Below, one piece after another: positions 11,845 to 24,380 of a stretch of 64,000 nucleotides of DNA. A program made the position numbers and the translations under genes. Each line of letters opens with the position of its first letter. Position 1 is the first letter of the stretch. This stretch comes from Capra hircus (lineage: Eukaryota > Chordata > Mammalia > Artiodactyla > Bovidae): positions 53,773,362 through 53,837,361 of the forward strand of contig NC_030826.1 of NCBI RefSeq assembly GCF_001704415.2, written 5' to 3'. Below the pieces are notes generated by a model. The model was not told where the DNA came from, ran no database searches, and worked only from the letters and a program-made list of their open reading frames with translations.

Positions 11845-12274
11845 CTGGAAGATAAAGCAAGGAGAAGGTGATGAGCTGACGGCTAGGGAACACCTGCAAA
11901 CATCCTGCTAGCGGTTAACATGGGAAGGCAGCCGGCGGGGAGGCTGCAGCGATGGCTCTGTTGCACAGGGACAAGGGTGCAAGAGGGAAGACTCCTGTGC
12001 CCTTTCACCTCTCAGGAAGAAAAGGTGACAGCCCCATTCTACTAGGGGCTGAGGCACGAGCAGCCACGTGTTCTGGGAGAGACAGAAAAGACGGAAGCTT
12101 GGAGGACTTCTCTGTCCTGACAAGGCAGTGGCCCCACCAGCTGCATTTTCTATAAGGATGCTCCAGCTCAAGCGTGGATTTTTATTTCTTTCCTATCATG
12201 ACCACCATTACCCTTCATCACCTCCACCCAACACAGACAGCATCAGCAAACACCACCACCACCAACAGATGGGA

Positions 12275-12488
12275 AAGTCAAAGTGTTGCTTGCCTAGTCA
12301 TGTCTGACTCTTTGTGACCCCATGGACCACAGCCCACCAAAGATTTCTTTGTCCGTGGAATTCTCCAGGCAAGGATACTGGAGTGGCTTGCCATTTCCTA
12401 CTCCAGAGGGTCTTCCCAACCACGGGATCGAACACGGGTCTCCCGCATTGCATGCAAATTCTTGACCGTCTGAGCCAAGGAAGCCCGT
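12275..12488 (-). mobile_element. Bov-tA SINE
   Basis: Reverse complement of the tRNA-head plus BovA unit ('ccaggcaaggatactggag', 'gactctttgtgaccccatgg'). A 9-bp duplication CAGATGGGA flanks it (12266-12274, 12489-12497). Confidence 0.9.
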
Positions 12489-12559
12489 CAGATGGGAGAT
12501 GCCCCTAAGAACAACAGCCAGCGAAAATCTCGATGGGAATGACGCCATCACATCAACAT

Positions 12560-12780
12560 CAGCAGGAACAGCCAACGCTGGGACTTTTAACAACAGGCAA
12601 GGCACTGGGCTTACCATGCACAGCCACATTTGCTCCCTACCCTAGCCCCACGGTAGAAATAACGCTACAATCCCCCGATATGGATGGAGAAACTGAGGCC
12701 TGGGCACTTAAGTAATGTGCCTGGAAGCGTGGAGTGAGCGGCAGAGCCAGAAGACGCATCTACCTCCAAGGCCCAGGGTT
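12560..12780 (+). mobile_element. MIR SINE relic
   Basis: 'ggatggagaaactgaggcc' with downstream 'cacttaagtaatgtgcc' and 'gagtgagcggcagagcc' is the MIR core and 3' side. Confidence 0.65.
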
Positions 12781-15130
12781 CTAACCATATGGCTGTCGAG
12801 TTGGTGGACTAACAGAGATCCCGGCAAAGTCCACACCACTGTGGATTTCTCAGTCCTCGGCCCCGGCGGCATCTGCCTCCATCCTGTACTACTTGCCCCA
12901 GCCAGACCCAGGCCCATGTGGGACGCTGACCACCCAACTCCCACCCCACACACAGCCCGGCACTTCCGCCTGGCCCCCCGCCATCTCCACCAGGGTCCGT
13001 CCACTCCCTCCAAGGTGCTGGGGATGGTGCCCAAGAAGCTGCCAGCCCCATGGTCCCTGCAGCCTCACTGCAAACGAGAACCAGCTGCTCCTGGTTATAA
13101 AGACCAGCGCAGGAAGGGGCCCATGTGGCAGGAAGACTCACCAGCTCCTTCCAGCCTGGGCCCTCAGCGACCCACAGGGTCTCTCCCACCGCCTCCCCAC
13201 CTCGCAGCCCCAGTAGCCCAGGATTACAGGGACCACCCTCCCTGCCATTTCCTCCCCTAATTCTCAGGGCCATTCTGAGCAGCCCCTCCTGCCAGTCTTC
13301 CTTCCTCCAAATTCCCAAAGAGCCTTCATCTCTCCTCTATAGACAGAACTTCCTTCAGAAGACCAGGGCGTGATGGGTGGCTAAGTGGGTGGGTGGCCAG
13401 GGGAGTGTGTGCTCTGAAGCACTGGATGTAAGAGGAAGCCAAGGGGACCCCAGACTCTGACACCCAACCACCAGTACTACCAGTTCCCCAAACACAGCAC
13501 CCTCCGGGGGACCCTCTCTAAACCCTGGGTACACCTCCTTCTCGGTGGACAGAGGGCACAAAATCCTGGCTTGCAAAGCTCAACCCTCCCTGAGGCCAGG
13601 TAAGGACGACCAGAGAGGGAACTGCAGATTCGGGGAGAAATCTGGATCTTTTATTTTTTAATATGTAACCTCTTGATTTTTAAATGCTGGCACAAACGAA
13701 GCAAAACAACTTCCTTAAAAACGCTGTGCGGCTGAATAAAATCATATCCGTGGGCTGCAATCAGTCAGTGGGCCCCACTGTGACTTGACTTCACTTCCGC
13801 ATTGATCAATTTCATGGCCAAGGGCAGCAGGGAAACCCCGTGCAGGGACCCCAACTTGGCATAGCTCTGCCTCTCACCGAGGGCTGTCCAGCAAGATACT
13901 GATGGGTGCAAACCACACATCCAAAGAAGCCTGAAGTGCCGGAGAGAGAGGTCAAGTAGCTGCTAAACTGGCCAGAAAGTCCAGGGCCAAGTGCCCGGAA
14001 CTGTGATCTCTAGTGGTTCCCAGGGCCTCCCGTGACATCTGGTCTACCCCCGCCCCGAGAGCACTGTCCAAATTCTCCTCGATAGTGGCTCCTGTCTGTC
14101 TGTGAGCTCCCTGGAGGAGGGATCCATGCCCCACCCACCTCAGCACATGCATGTCCAGGACTCCTTGGTGTTAACTCCTTGGGGCTGAGTTGGGAAGAAC
14201 AGGAACTAGGTGGGGTGAGGGCTCTTTGCCAGGTTTGCCCACAGGAATGAAACAACCTGTGAGTCCCGGCGAGGCCTGCGCCCCTGTTTGAAAGAGCCCC
14301 CTCCCTGCAGAGCCCATCTGAAAGCCCCTCCAACTGTGACTCACAAAAACCAAGACCCTGCACCAAAGCAAAAACCTCTCTGACCCAACCATCCACAGTT
14401 CCGCTTTGGCAACGAGTTGGAACCAGACCAGCATGTGCACAGATCACTGCTCCCCAGAACACAAAATCTCCACCACAAGCACACGCCTAGCCCCACCACC
14501 ATCCTCTCCTTTCTCGGCTGCTCTTCCTGGCTTTGGTGTTTCTTTCCCACCACCATCCTCTCCTTTCTCCGCTACTCTTCCTGGCTTTGGTCGCTCATGC
14601 CACTCCCTGGCCCCATGCTATCGGCATGCTTAGCACTCAGCTCTATTATCCATCCAGACGTTCACTGCCCGGCACCGCCAGCCACCCTGGTTAGTCTAGT
14701 TCTCTCTGAGAAGACAGGGGCTGTTTCCACCATCAGGACGGTCACTGCTCAGCAAACCTCCAGGGCTGACGGGGAGTCCTTGATGGCTTATACCATGCCC
14801 ACAAACAAGCACTCCTCTCCCCCCCTCCTCCGAGGATTCCAAGTTACCCCAAAGCCAGGCTCATTCTGCCTCCTCCCAGAGCCTGCCCAGGCCCCATGCA
14901 GTTCACAACACTCTCTCCTGTGTCATCCTGGTCACCCCCATCCGCTAGGACTGGGAAGAGCCGGGGTCCTCTCCTCCATTACACGAGCCAGCTCTCCACC
15001 CCTTCCTGGGCCTCGAGTGAGTTCTCTTCACAACTCAGAGGCCAGAATGGATCACAGGTTTGTAACTGTGGGCCTAGGGATGGCAGGCACCAGGACTTCA
15101 ACCCCCATCTCACCCTGAGAAGTTGCACTT
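12781..15130. other. Intronic unique sequence
   Basis: Mostly unique. Positions 13640-13800 ('ggctgaataaaatcatatccg') look like a worn DNA-transposon or other ancient repeat that I cannot assign. A 54-bp tandem duplication lies at 14492-14591. No exon was recognised. Confidence 0.45.
14492..14591 (+). repeat. 54-bp tandem duplication (about 1.9 copies)
   Basis: The block beginning 'ccaccaccatcctctccttt' recurs with a 54-bp offset (the 'atcctctcc' anchor at 14501 and 14555). Within the aligned core the copies differ at two bases (cggctg versus ccgcta). Confidence 0.85.
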
Positions 15131-15785
15131 TGAACAGTGTCCCCTCAAAGATTATGTCCCAGTCCCAACCCCTAGAACTGAGAAAGTGACCTCCTTTGAA
15201 AAAAAAAAAAAGTCTTTGCAGATGTCACTAAGGCAAGGCCTCAAGATGAGATTGTCCTGGATTTAGGATGGGCTGTAAGTTGCATAATTCCCGGATGGTT
15301 CAGTGGTAAAGAATTCGCCTGCAATGCAGGAGCTTCAGGAGACCCGAGTTCAATCCCTGGGTCAGGAAGATTCCCCTGGAGGGGGAAATGGCAACCCACT
15401 CCAGCATTTTTGCCTGGGAAATTTCATGAACAGAGGAGCCTGGCGGGCTACAGTCCATGGGGTCACAGAGAGTCAGACACAACTGAGAGACTTAGCATGC
15501 ACACACACTAAGTCCTATAAGTGTCTTTATCAGAGAAAGAAGAGGGGATGTTGAGACACACAGAGGAGAAGGTAACGTGATCACAGAGGCAGAGACTGAA
15601 GTGGCACAGTCAAAAGCCAACGATGCCTGAGCCACCAGAAGCAGGAAGGACTCTTCCCTAAAGCTGGCCCTGCTGACACCTTGATTTTGAACTTCTGGTC
15701 TCCAGAACCATGAGAGTCGATTTCTGTGTAAGCCATGCGGTTTGCTGTCATTTGTTACAGCAGTCACAGGAAGTTAACACAGGGA
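15131..15785 (+). mobile_element. MLT1 LTR (MaLR), split by a Bov-tA SINE
   Basis: The LTR phrases 'cagtgtcccctcaaagatt', 'gtctttgcagatgtcac', 'gacaccttgattttgaac', 'tctccagaaccatgagag' and 'gttacagcagtcacaggaag' mark an almost complete MLT1. It is interrupted at about 15281-15508. Confidence 0.85.
15288..15508 (+). mobile_element. Bov-tA SINE inside MLT1
   Basis: Head 'ttcccggatggttcagtgg', middle 'ggcaacccactccagc', and end 'gagtcagacacaactgag' plus a short CA tail. Confidence 0.9.
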
Positions 15786-15789
15786 CCAT

Positions 15790-16940
15790 TAGACGGATGA
15801 AACCTCTGGGCTACAAGGTTGTCTGGGGCCCTTCCTGCGGGTGCTGTCACCCCGACTCTGCACCCAGCCCCAATCCAGCCCTGACCACACTCAACAAACG
15901 TCCCACAGCCAGACCGATGGAAGCATGGCCGAGCTCCAGAAAACTGCTCCATCAGGGACCCAGGAGAAGAAAAGCAGCCTCCTTTTTCCTTTCCTAGAAT
16001 CACACGAAACCCCGGCTGGTAGGAGAAGTCATCACGGAATAACGTCGCTCTAGATTTACCCCAAAATATTCAGTGATGAAATCAAAGATCATTTTTTTTA
16101 AGGCAGACTCTGCAAGGGACGCCCCGGGAGCAGCTGTCTCTACACAGAGGATGTCGTGACATGATGAGCACCCAGCTGGGAAAAATTAGGAGGCGGCTTG
16201 TCACGAAGCTGGCAGGACAGGGTCCTCTAGTATCCCGTCCCCCATGGGCATCCTAGAAACATGCTCCAGTCCTGCCCACACACGCACAGCCACCTCTCCC
16301 TTCCCAGGGTCCAACTCTCCCTGCCAACATCCTCCATTTCCTCCTTGGAGAATGGGTATAACCCACCATAGCAGTGGGTATTTTTTTCACTTTACTCTTC
16401 TCTCTGCTCCCAGCGGAGAGGCAGGCAGCCCAGGGTGTCCACGTGTGGCCGTGGAAGCCAACAAGAGTGTTCAGGAGCTGGTCATTTTGCAGAATGGATG
16501 CCCCTAGGTGACCACATCTGATGACCAGCTGGCTGAGGGACTGATGGGCAGAAAGTGGCCTTTCAATGGACCAGGCCAGTGGGGAAGGGCATGAGGCTGC
16601 TTCCTCTCTTGCCTGCAGGATGTTAATGCCCCCAGTAGGCAGGCTAGAGGTGCCCAGCTGGACAGGATGAACACACCATTGCAGGGCACCTGACAAATAT
16701 GGGACCAGGCTGTACTGGGAGGGTCCCCACACTGCCACTGGGAGGGGAAAGGACGGCCATCACCCACAGGACACGGGGGCCCACCCCTGCTCACACCATT
16801 CCCAAGTGAGTATGCCCCCTTCCTTCTTCTCGTGAATGCAAGACCCCCACCCCCAAAACCAGGCTTGAACCTCCCTTGCTCTCATAAGCTGTCCTTGGCC
16901 CCCACCCGCCCATCCCCACGTGCACAAGAGCCTGAAGACC
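15790..16940. other. Intronic unique sequence
   Basis: No recognisable repeat or exon. Ordinary mixed-composition intron. Confidence 0.4.
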
Positions 16941-16944
16941 CTTG

Positions 16945-17115
16945 GCCCACTTCTGGGAATTCACTCCCCAGGAAATGATCGAATCTGCACAAAGATTTAT
17001 GTATGAGACGTTTGCATCAGCATTAAAACAGCAAATGCTGGAAACAATTCGAGTTTATGGAGATTTTCTGAACCCATGTGCCAGAGTCCTGCAAAGTCAT
17101 CAAAATCATGGTTCT
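16945..17115 (+). mobile_element. Ancient L1-like relic
   Basis: 'gggaattcactccccagga', 'acaaagatttatgtatgag' and 'tggaaacaattcgagtttatgg' resemble a diverged L1 ORF2 3' region. Confidence 0.45.
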
Positions 17116-17192
17116 AAAGATGAGAAATGCTGAGCATACTGAGTAAAAATAGCAGAACAACCCAAGATGCGTGCACGGGCCTGACGTCGTCT

Positions 17193-17225
17193 CACACACG
17201 CACGCACGCGCACGCACACACACAT
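17193..17225. repeat. Imperfect (CA/CG)n microsatellite
   Basis: Alternating CA, GC and CG dinucleotides form a purine-pyrimidine tract. Confidence 0.75.
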
Positions 17226-17239
17226 GTGCCCGCACACTC

Positions 17240-19361
17240 GAGGAAAACAGCCATCTCTGGATGGAATTAAGGTGGCTGTTTAATTCATTACACTTTCCTG
17301 CCTTTTCCCAAGGTGCCTACGCTAATGCAGGTCACTTCATATTTTCAGGGGATAAAACTATCAACACTGCTCTTAAAAAACAAACCCTGCTAAGAAGAAG
17401 GGGAGGGTGTGGATATCCGCGCCTCTGGCCCAGCCTCTCCTGGTCCATCAAACACCTACAGTCTCGGCTGCCGGCTGCCTGCTGCACAGGCCCGGCTGCC
17501 TGACCAAATGCAAACCTCCCAGCATCGTGCCCGTGGGGGTCGGGGCGAGAGCAGCTTGGATCTGGGCCTGTTTAAGGAGGAATGCGCTGCAGACAAGAGG
17601 CCATTGTGAGGGCGCAGCTGTGAGCAAACCTCTCCTCAATCCGGAGCACTTCCTGGAGCACACCTCAGCCTGGGGAAGGGATGTGGGGCGAGCCCTACAG
17701 CCCTGCTCCAGGCTGGGACAAACGTCATGCAAAGAACAAGGTCAAAACCAAGGTCAGCTCCCGTGGGAGGAGCATCGTGGCCACTGCCACAGCTCAGGGG
17801 GTTCCGATCCCAGGCTCAGGCTCCAGAAGCAGCAGCCCCGGTCAATGTGAGTCTCTTCCGGGCGGCAGCAAAGCAAATTCTGTCCTGAGGTACAGCGGCC
17901 ACATGGGAGCCAGGGTCAGACACCCAGGGAACCCAGGGTGCCAGGTGGAGGGCACCTCCCTGCTCCCTGGCCTGAGGCTGCAGAGAAAGACCACAGAAAA
18001 ACCCATCAGAGTGAGTCTGGGGCATGTGAGACCGCTGGGGTGGACTCAGTTCCCCTGGTTCCAGTCTCCCATGGGGACCAGGAGCTGGCGCTGCAGCTGG
18101 GTGGACAAGCTCCCTCCAGGGCGGCAGAGAAGATGGAAGAAGAATCAATAGGCCAACGGATTGGTCCCTGAAATAACACTCCTGCAAAGGAAAGGAACCC
18201 AAGGCCACAATAGCAAGACATGATCCCAGCGAAAAACAAATTCACTGGGGAAAAGGGGGCTGGGCGGGGCCAGGGGGACAGTTCCAGGCAGAGGACAGGG
18301 CAGGACAGTGGCCCTGCATGCCTCGGATGAGCTGAGAGCAGGCCAGGTGTGGGGGCCTTGCAGCCTGGGCACACAGTGGGCTCCTGCCTCGGGACCAAAT
18401 AAATGCAGAGGCTTTAACAAGGTGGCATGACCACTGTTACCTCTGGGCCTCCGCTTCTCCACGTGCCGTGTCTGCGATGCCCGGGGAAGCAATCACAGCT
18501 GTTGTTGGTATAATTACCATCTGTCTGTGCACCTCGGGGGTGGACACGGCTGCACGAGCCTTCCTTCCCCTGAGTCCATCACACCCACGGCCAGTATCTG
18601 CCCCTGGTGCCCACCTAGCGCCCCACACCGGGAAGGCAGGCAGGGAAAAGCACTCTTCCCCAGGAAACAGCCTTGGGGTGGTAACTGACAGGTAAGCACT
18701 CTGGGGTCCCCCAGCACCCCCAGTGGAGTCTCAGTGGGAGGGGGTGTCCTCCAGAAGTGAAACAGTCCAAAAGGAAGCGCTTAAAATAGACACCGTGGCC
18801 CAGCAGAGCCTGGGACAGGGACATCGGTAAACAGCAATGACAACGAGTGGCCCTGGGTTTCCCACCGAGAGACACGTTTGTTTAACAACGACCCAGCCAA
18901 AGTCCAAATAAAGGAAGAGAGGAGGCCCACCGCTGGCACCCACAGCTCTGGACCCTCCCTTGAGGCCTCTCCCCGGCCCTCCCCGAGCAGGCCTGGCTGG
19001 GCTGTGGGTCCAGACGTGGCCTAAGAACCTCGTCTGGCGCCAGCCCCATCCTGCCTCCCACTCCAGCTCAGGGTCCCGGGGGCCCGGCGTGGTGGCTGAG
19101 GACACTGGCCACCCTGGGCTTAGCTGCACACATGGCTGAGGGCAGCACACGGCCCCTGCTCCCAGCCCTGACCAGACACAGGCCTGCACCTCCGCACCCC
19201 TGTTCCACACTGGTGGCCTGCGCCCTCTGGGCTGGAGGACCCAGCTGAGCCACTTCCACTGAGCCCTGGGGGGCCATGCAGGGCAAGTCCAGTGCCCCCA
19301 AGAACTGCGGGTTCACCAGGTGCTCCAGAAACCCAGGCAAAAAGCGTGAGGTCAGCTTCTC
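17240..19361. other. Intronic unique sequence
   Basis: G+C-rich; no repeat family or exon recognised. Long open frames on both strands have no family resemblance. Confidence 0.4.
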
Positions 19362-19580
19362 AGTGTCTGTGTGCTAAGTCATGTCCAGCTCTTTGCGACC
19401 CCATGAACTGCAGCCCGCCAGGCTCCTCTGTCCATGGGATTCTCTAGGCAAGAAAATTGGAGGAGGTTCCCACGCCCTCCTCCAGGGGATCTCCCTGACT
19501 CAGGGATCAATCTTGTGTCTTCTCTGTCTCCTGCATCGGCAGGCAGGTTTTTTTTCCACTAGTGCCACCTGGAAAGCCCC
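19362..19580 (-). mobile_element. Bov-tA SINE
   Basis: Reverse complement of BovA plus tRNA head: 'ctctttgcgaccccatgaac' near the left end and 'gtgccacctggaaagccc' at the right end. Confidence 0.9.
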
Positions 19581-19603
19581 CAACCTCTCCACTCCTCTCA
19601 ATT

Positions 19604-19790
19604 AAGATTTTTTTTTTTAATGTGGACCATTTTTAAAGTCTGTATTGAATTTGTTACAATATTGTTTCTGTCTTATATTTTGGCATTGGGTCTAGAGGTA
19701 TGTGTGGGGTCTTAGCTCCCCAACCAGGGACTGAACCCACATACTCCGCACTGGAAGGCGAAGTCTTAACCACCGGACCGCCTGGAAGAT
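19604..19790 (-). mobile_element. CHR-type SINE (CHRL-like)
   Basis: Left side carries 'gtctgtattgaatttgttac' (reverse of the SINE tail); right side carries 'gtcttaaccaccggaccgcc', the reverse tRNA-like head. Confidence 0.85.
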
Positions 19791-20399
19791 CCTCCCCCAA
19801 CAATTTGAGGACCGTCTTTTCCTTCGGCTGTTAGGACATGGGCACTCTGGGGTGCGTTCTTGCTCTTCACACTCTCCCCCGGGGGAGGCCTGGCCCACCG
19901 CCCGCCCTGGAACAGCGACGTGCGAAGGAGGTCGGCTGTGCCCGCCAGCTGGGTTGCCTAGTTGGGCCAAGAGAAACAGCAGGCCCCCTCCTCCTCCCCC
20001 CATAGGCTGCCACTCACCACAGGGACACCCTCCACAAAGCCCTTCCCGCCCATGATGCCTCCAGGCACTGGAAAGAGTGCAGAGGTGACCCTGGCCCCTC
20101 AACTCAAGACACGAACAAGAACCCACCTACGACGGGCAGGGAGCCCAGTGGCAGCTGTGGTCAACAGCCAGCCCTCGGATTCCAGACCCTCTTCTTAATC
20201 CCCAATTCATCACATTAATTTCTCCCTGGAAAAAGCTCTCTCCACGCTGGCAAGCAAGGACACAGGCAGAACCTGCCCTCCCCAGCCCAGCTACACAGTC
20301 TAATCCACCTAGAATGGATCCTGCCTGATGCCTGTAGAAGGGCATCCAAATCTTAAGCTGTCTACAGAGGACACTGGTCCCACAGTGGCCCCCTGGACA

Positions 20400-20945
20400 G
20401 TATGTCTGAGTCTTAACTCTGGCACCTGTGGAAGTGATGTGGAAAAAGGGTCCCTGGCCTTCCCAGGTGGCACTAGTGGTGAAGAACCCACCTGCCCATG
20501 CAGGAGACATAAGACATGAGGGTTTGATCCCTGGAAAGACCCCCTAGAGGAGGGCATGGCGACCCACTCTAGTATTCTTGCCTGGAGAATCCCATGTGCA
20601 GAGGAGCCTGGTGGGCTACGGTCCACAGGGTCGCAGAGTCGGACGTGACTGAAGTGACTTAGCATGCATGCTTAGCACACAGATGGACTGAGGGTAGACT
20701 CTCAAGGTGAGACCATCCTCGATGAGGTTGGGCCCTGAACCCGGACAGGTGTCCTCATAAGACACAGAGAAGGAGATGACAGAGAAGCCACGTGAAGATG
20801 GAAGGGTGCACCCACAAGCCAAGGACGCCGCGGATTCTCGTCGGGGAGGGGCCTGGATGAGACCTTTCCTTGGAGTCTCCAGAAGGAACCAGTGCCGCCC
20901 ACACCTGACTTCCGGCCTCTAGACCCGGGAGAGAGCACATTTCTA
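20400..20945 (+). mobile_element. MLT1 LTR, split by a Bov-tA SINE
   Basis: 'gtcttaactctggcacctg' and 'ggaaaaagggtc' precede the SINE. 'gaccatcctcgatgaggttg', 'gtgtcctcataagacac' and 'acttccggcctctagacc' follow it. Confidence 0.7.
20457..20678 (+). mobile_element. Bov-tA SINE inside MLT1
   Basis: Head 'ccttcccaggtggcactag', middle 'cgacccactctagtattc', end 'gagtcggacgtgactgaag'. Confidence 0.9.
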
Positions 20946-23246
20946 TCGCCTGAAGCGGTCCCCGCTCCGGGGCACTTGGCAGCCGCAGAAGGAGGACCAA
21001 GAACAGGTCTTTCGGCTGCCACGGCCTCTCCATTCAGCCTCCTCAGCCTCTGTTGATGCGGAAGCCACGTCCCGCATGGCCTCACCGGCTCTGGCGGGGC
21101 ACACGGGCACCCTGGAATCGGACAGGCTGGCAGGAAGGCCCTCTCCCCTCTCGGCCTGCGCCAGCCGCCAGCTCAACTCCGGCCCTTCACAGATGCCAAT
21201 GCCTTGGCCCAGTGACCGGTTCCTGCTGCTAGCTGCCACCCCCAGCCAGCCTCTGAGCCTCCCCACACCATCTTCCTGGGGCAGGGCCACCTGGACGTCC
21301 AGCCTCCCAGGACGTCCCCACTCGCACCTGTTGCTTCACTGTCCTCAGTCAGTGCACCCTGTTCTCTCCCAACAGAGTTCCCATCAAGGCAACAAGTTCA
21401 ACCAGCTAAGGTGGGTTCATTACCTGTGTTCCCCTCCCACCCCCCTGCCAACAGAGAAGGGTCCTGGGTGAGGGCTCTCAGGGTCAAGGAGCCGCCTGAG
21501 AGGAGAGACCCTGGTAGGCATCGTGGGACAGCCACGCAGCCACGTAGCAACTTCTGCTTCAAGAAATTCCTCTCTACAGAGCAAAACCACAACAAATGCT
21601 ACAAAGAAGCCACTTGGGGCCTCTTCCCACTCCGGCCATCTCCCAGTTGGTTCCCCATGGCTCTGGCGACATCGGGGTCATTCCAGGCCGACTCTAACAA
21701 TCACCCTAAGACACTGCACTTCCTTCTTTCCATAGTAAAATTAAAAGTTACGGGAACGTAAGTGCATTCAGACCCATTGTCCTCGCCCTCTGAGGCCAGC
21801 TGTGAGCTCTACTCTGCAGAGAGAGGACAGACAGAACGGGGCCAAAGCTACACGCAGAGATGCGGGCAGACAGGTGAAGAATATCCTGACCCGGGTGGGG
21901 ACTTGGGAGGGGGGCGGTGAACCCAGGCTTCCCGAAAGGCCAAAGAAGAGGGTCTAGGTGCGGCCCTGCCTGCAGGGGACCAGAGGGGACAGAGGACCTT
22001 TCTGGCCTCCGTGGGTCAAAGGTTCCCTGATGAATGGCAGCCGAGGAGGACAGGAGGCAGCCCCTGAGAGGAGACTGAGGTCAAAACCTGAAGCCACAGG
22101 CTGCAGCCCGAGGGCTCAAAGGCTACCGGGCCCTTTAATGCACACACCCCTTCCCCGCTGCCCCAGACGCCCCGAGGGGGTCCTGTCCTGCACAGAGAAC
22201 TGAGGAGCTGCTTCCAGGTTGGAGCACAGCCCCTCCGCTGACCAGAGGGTCCCATGGAGGGCTGTTCCCTGGGTGCTCCCCCAGCCACCCCCACCCACGG
22301 AGCAAGAATCACCCCGTCCACAAAGAGCCTGCGGACAAGCTGGCCTGCTCACAGCAGTCCATGACAGCGCCGATTCTTCCCCACGACTGGGCAGGGGGCA
22401 GGGCAGCACCCAGAGACCCCGGTCAGTCTCAGCTCCACGGCCCAGGGCTGCTAGGGTGGCGGTCGCTGTGATGGCTCCTCCCAGCGAAGCTCCAAGTCCC
22501 CTTCTCTGTTCTCAGCCCAGAGGGGGTTGGTCATTCCCCAGCCAGCGGGCAGAGGAATCACCCCACTGACTACAGCAGGAAATGGTAGAAACACTTTAAA
22601 AATGCAACAACAACAAAAAATCCTAATACCAGGGTCTGCTGGGCCCAGGTGGAGCCTCCATTAATCACGCCAGAGGGGCAGATGGAGCTCTGCAGTCTCT
22701 GGGCTGTGGCCTGGCGGGGGCAGGCAGGTGCTGCCCAGGCCCATATGAGCTCCGGCCTAATTACAGGGGACAGTGACCCGAGGAGCAAAGTTCAGGCCCC
22801 GGTCAGGGCAGCACCCAGGAGTCCAGCTGCTCCCCCAGGCCTCCCAAGGAATGGAGTGGGTCACAGCTCATGACCCCAGACTGGCCGAACTGGGCTGGGC
22901 AAGAGGAAGGTGTCTCAGTGAACACAAAGTCCTACAGGCTTCAAGGCTGACTCATGGGTTCAGGGCAACCTGGTCTCTACACTCAAGGACAGGGTGAGCT
23001 TGGTTGGGGGGAAGGTTGGCAGAGAAGGAGGAGTCCAGAAAACCAGGAGGAGGAAGTGGGTTTGTAGAGTGAGACAGGCCACAGCTGGACCCCGAGAAGA
23101 TTCTGGAAGGGGCTCCTAGGGGCTACCCAGATGTTCCAAAGAGCTCTGGTGGGGGCTGAGTGAGGCCGCCTCCAGGACTCCCCTTACTGGGCACTCACCA
23201 GAGACAAGCTCCTGGCTAACGCCACTCAATTATCTGGAACTTGGAG
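20946..23246. other. Intronic unique sequence
   Basis: G+C-rich, with no confident repeat or coding match on either strand. Confidence 0.4.
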
Positions 23247-23451
23247 AGAACCCTTGTGGCTCAGTGGTAAAGAATCTGCATGCAGTTCTGGGAGGCCCAG
23301 ATTCGATCCCTGAGTTGGGGATATCCCCTGGAGGAGGAAATGACAACCCACTCCAGTTTTCTTGCCTGGAAAAATCCATGGACAAAGGAGCCCGGTGGGG
23401 CAGCAAAGAGTCAGACACGACTGAGCAACTAACACTTCTCACTTTCACTGA
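23247..23451 (+). mobile_element. Bov-tA SINE
   Basis: Head 'cccttgtggctcagtgg', B box 'gattcgatccctgag', and BovA end 'gagtcagacacgactgagc' followed by CTTTCAC-type tail. Confidence 0.9.
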
Positions 23452-23770
23452 AGACCTAAAGCAAGCCGGGCACAGCCTCCAGGCTGGGCTGTACCACTGG
23501 GCAGAGGATCAGGAACGGGGTGCCATCACCTTCTGGGGACACAGATGAGGAGTCTGAGACCCAGGGAGGCCTTCGATCACTCAAAGTCATGCCATTAAGC
23601 CCATCTAAGGGTGGTCTCTGGATCCACACCCTCTGCTGCCAGACACTCTGCTGCCCCTAAGGTCGGCCAGTGTATGGGGCAAGGTCGGTGGGTGTTCTAA
23701 CTCCCAGAAGCTGTGCACGTGCCCTTATTTGGAAAGAGGGTTTCTGAAGATGTAATTAAGAGCCTCGAGA

Positions 23771-23930
23771 GGGACTTCCCTGGTGGCTCAGTGGCTAAGA
23801 CTCCATTGTCTCAATGCCGAGGGGCCAGGTTCAATCCCTGTCAGGGAACTAGATCCCACATGCCACAGAAAGATCCTATGAGCTGCAACTAAATAAATAA
23901 ATATTAAATAAATATATATATATAAATATA
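23771..23930 (+). mobile_element. CHR-type SINE inside MLT1
   Basis: 'gggacttccctggtggctcag' to an (AAATA)n and TA-rich tail. A perfect 14-bp duplication TAAGAGCCTCGAGA flanks it (23757-23770, 23931-23944). Confidence 0.95.
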
Positions 23931-23965
23931 TAAGAGCCTCGAGATGAGATCACCCTGGATTTAGG

Positions 23966-24150
23966 GAGGAATCTGCCTACCGATGCAGGAGACGCAAGAG
24001 ATGTGGGTTCGAGCCGTGGGTCAGGAAGATCCCCTGAAGAGGAAATGGCAACCCACTCCAGTACTCCTGCCTGGAGAATCCCATGGACAGAGGAGCCTGG
24101 CAGGCTACAGTCCATAAGGTCTCCAAGAGTTGGACACAATTGAGCGTGCA
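23966..24150 (+). mobile_element. Bov-tA SINE, head truncated, inside MLT1
   Basis: Starts within the tRNA head ('aatctgcctaccgatgcagg') and ends 'gagttggacacaattgagcg'. Confidence 0.85.
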
Positions 24151-24380
24151 AAATCTGAGTGAGGGTCCCTCCTAAGAGCAGAGACAGAGAGACAGGGAGC
24201 AGACTGGAGGGATGCTTCCACCAGCCAGGGCACCAAGGTCGGCGGGACCCCACAGAATCTGGAGGAAAGGCTGAGCAGAAGGAACCAGCCCTGCCCACAC
24301 CATGAATCGGGAATTTCTGGGCTCAGAACCCTGTGTTAAGCCCCCAGGCTGCGGTCTCTACTGTAGCCACAGGACACCTA

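Larger units (their letters stand above)
23690..24380 (+). mobile_element. MLT1 LTR with two SINE insertions
   Basis: 'ttatttggaaagagggtttc', 'gaagatgtaattaagagcc', 'atcaccctggatttaggg' and 'ccaggctgcggtctctactg' trace an MLT1. It is broken by a CHR-type SINE at 23771 and a Bov-tA at 23966. Confidence 0.8.
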
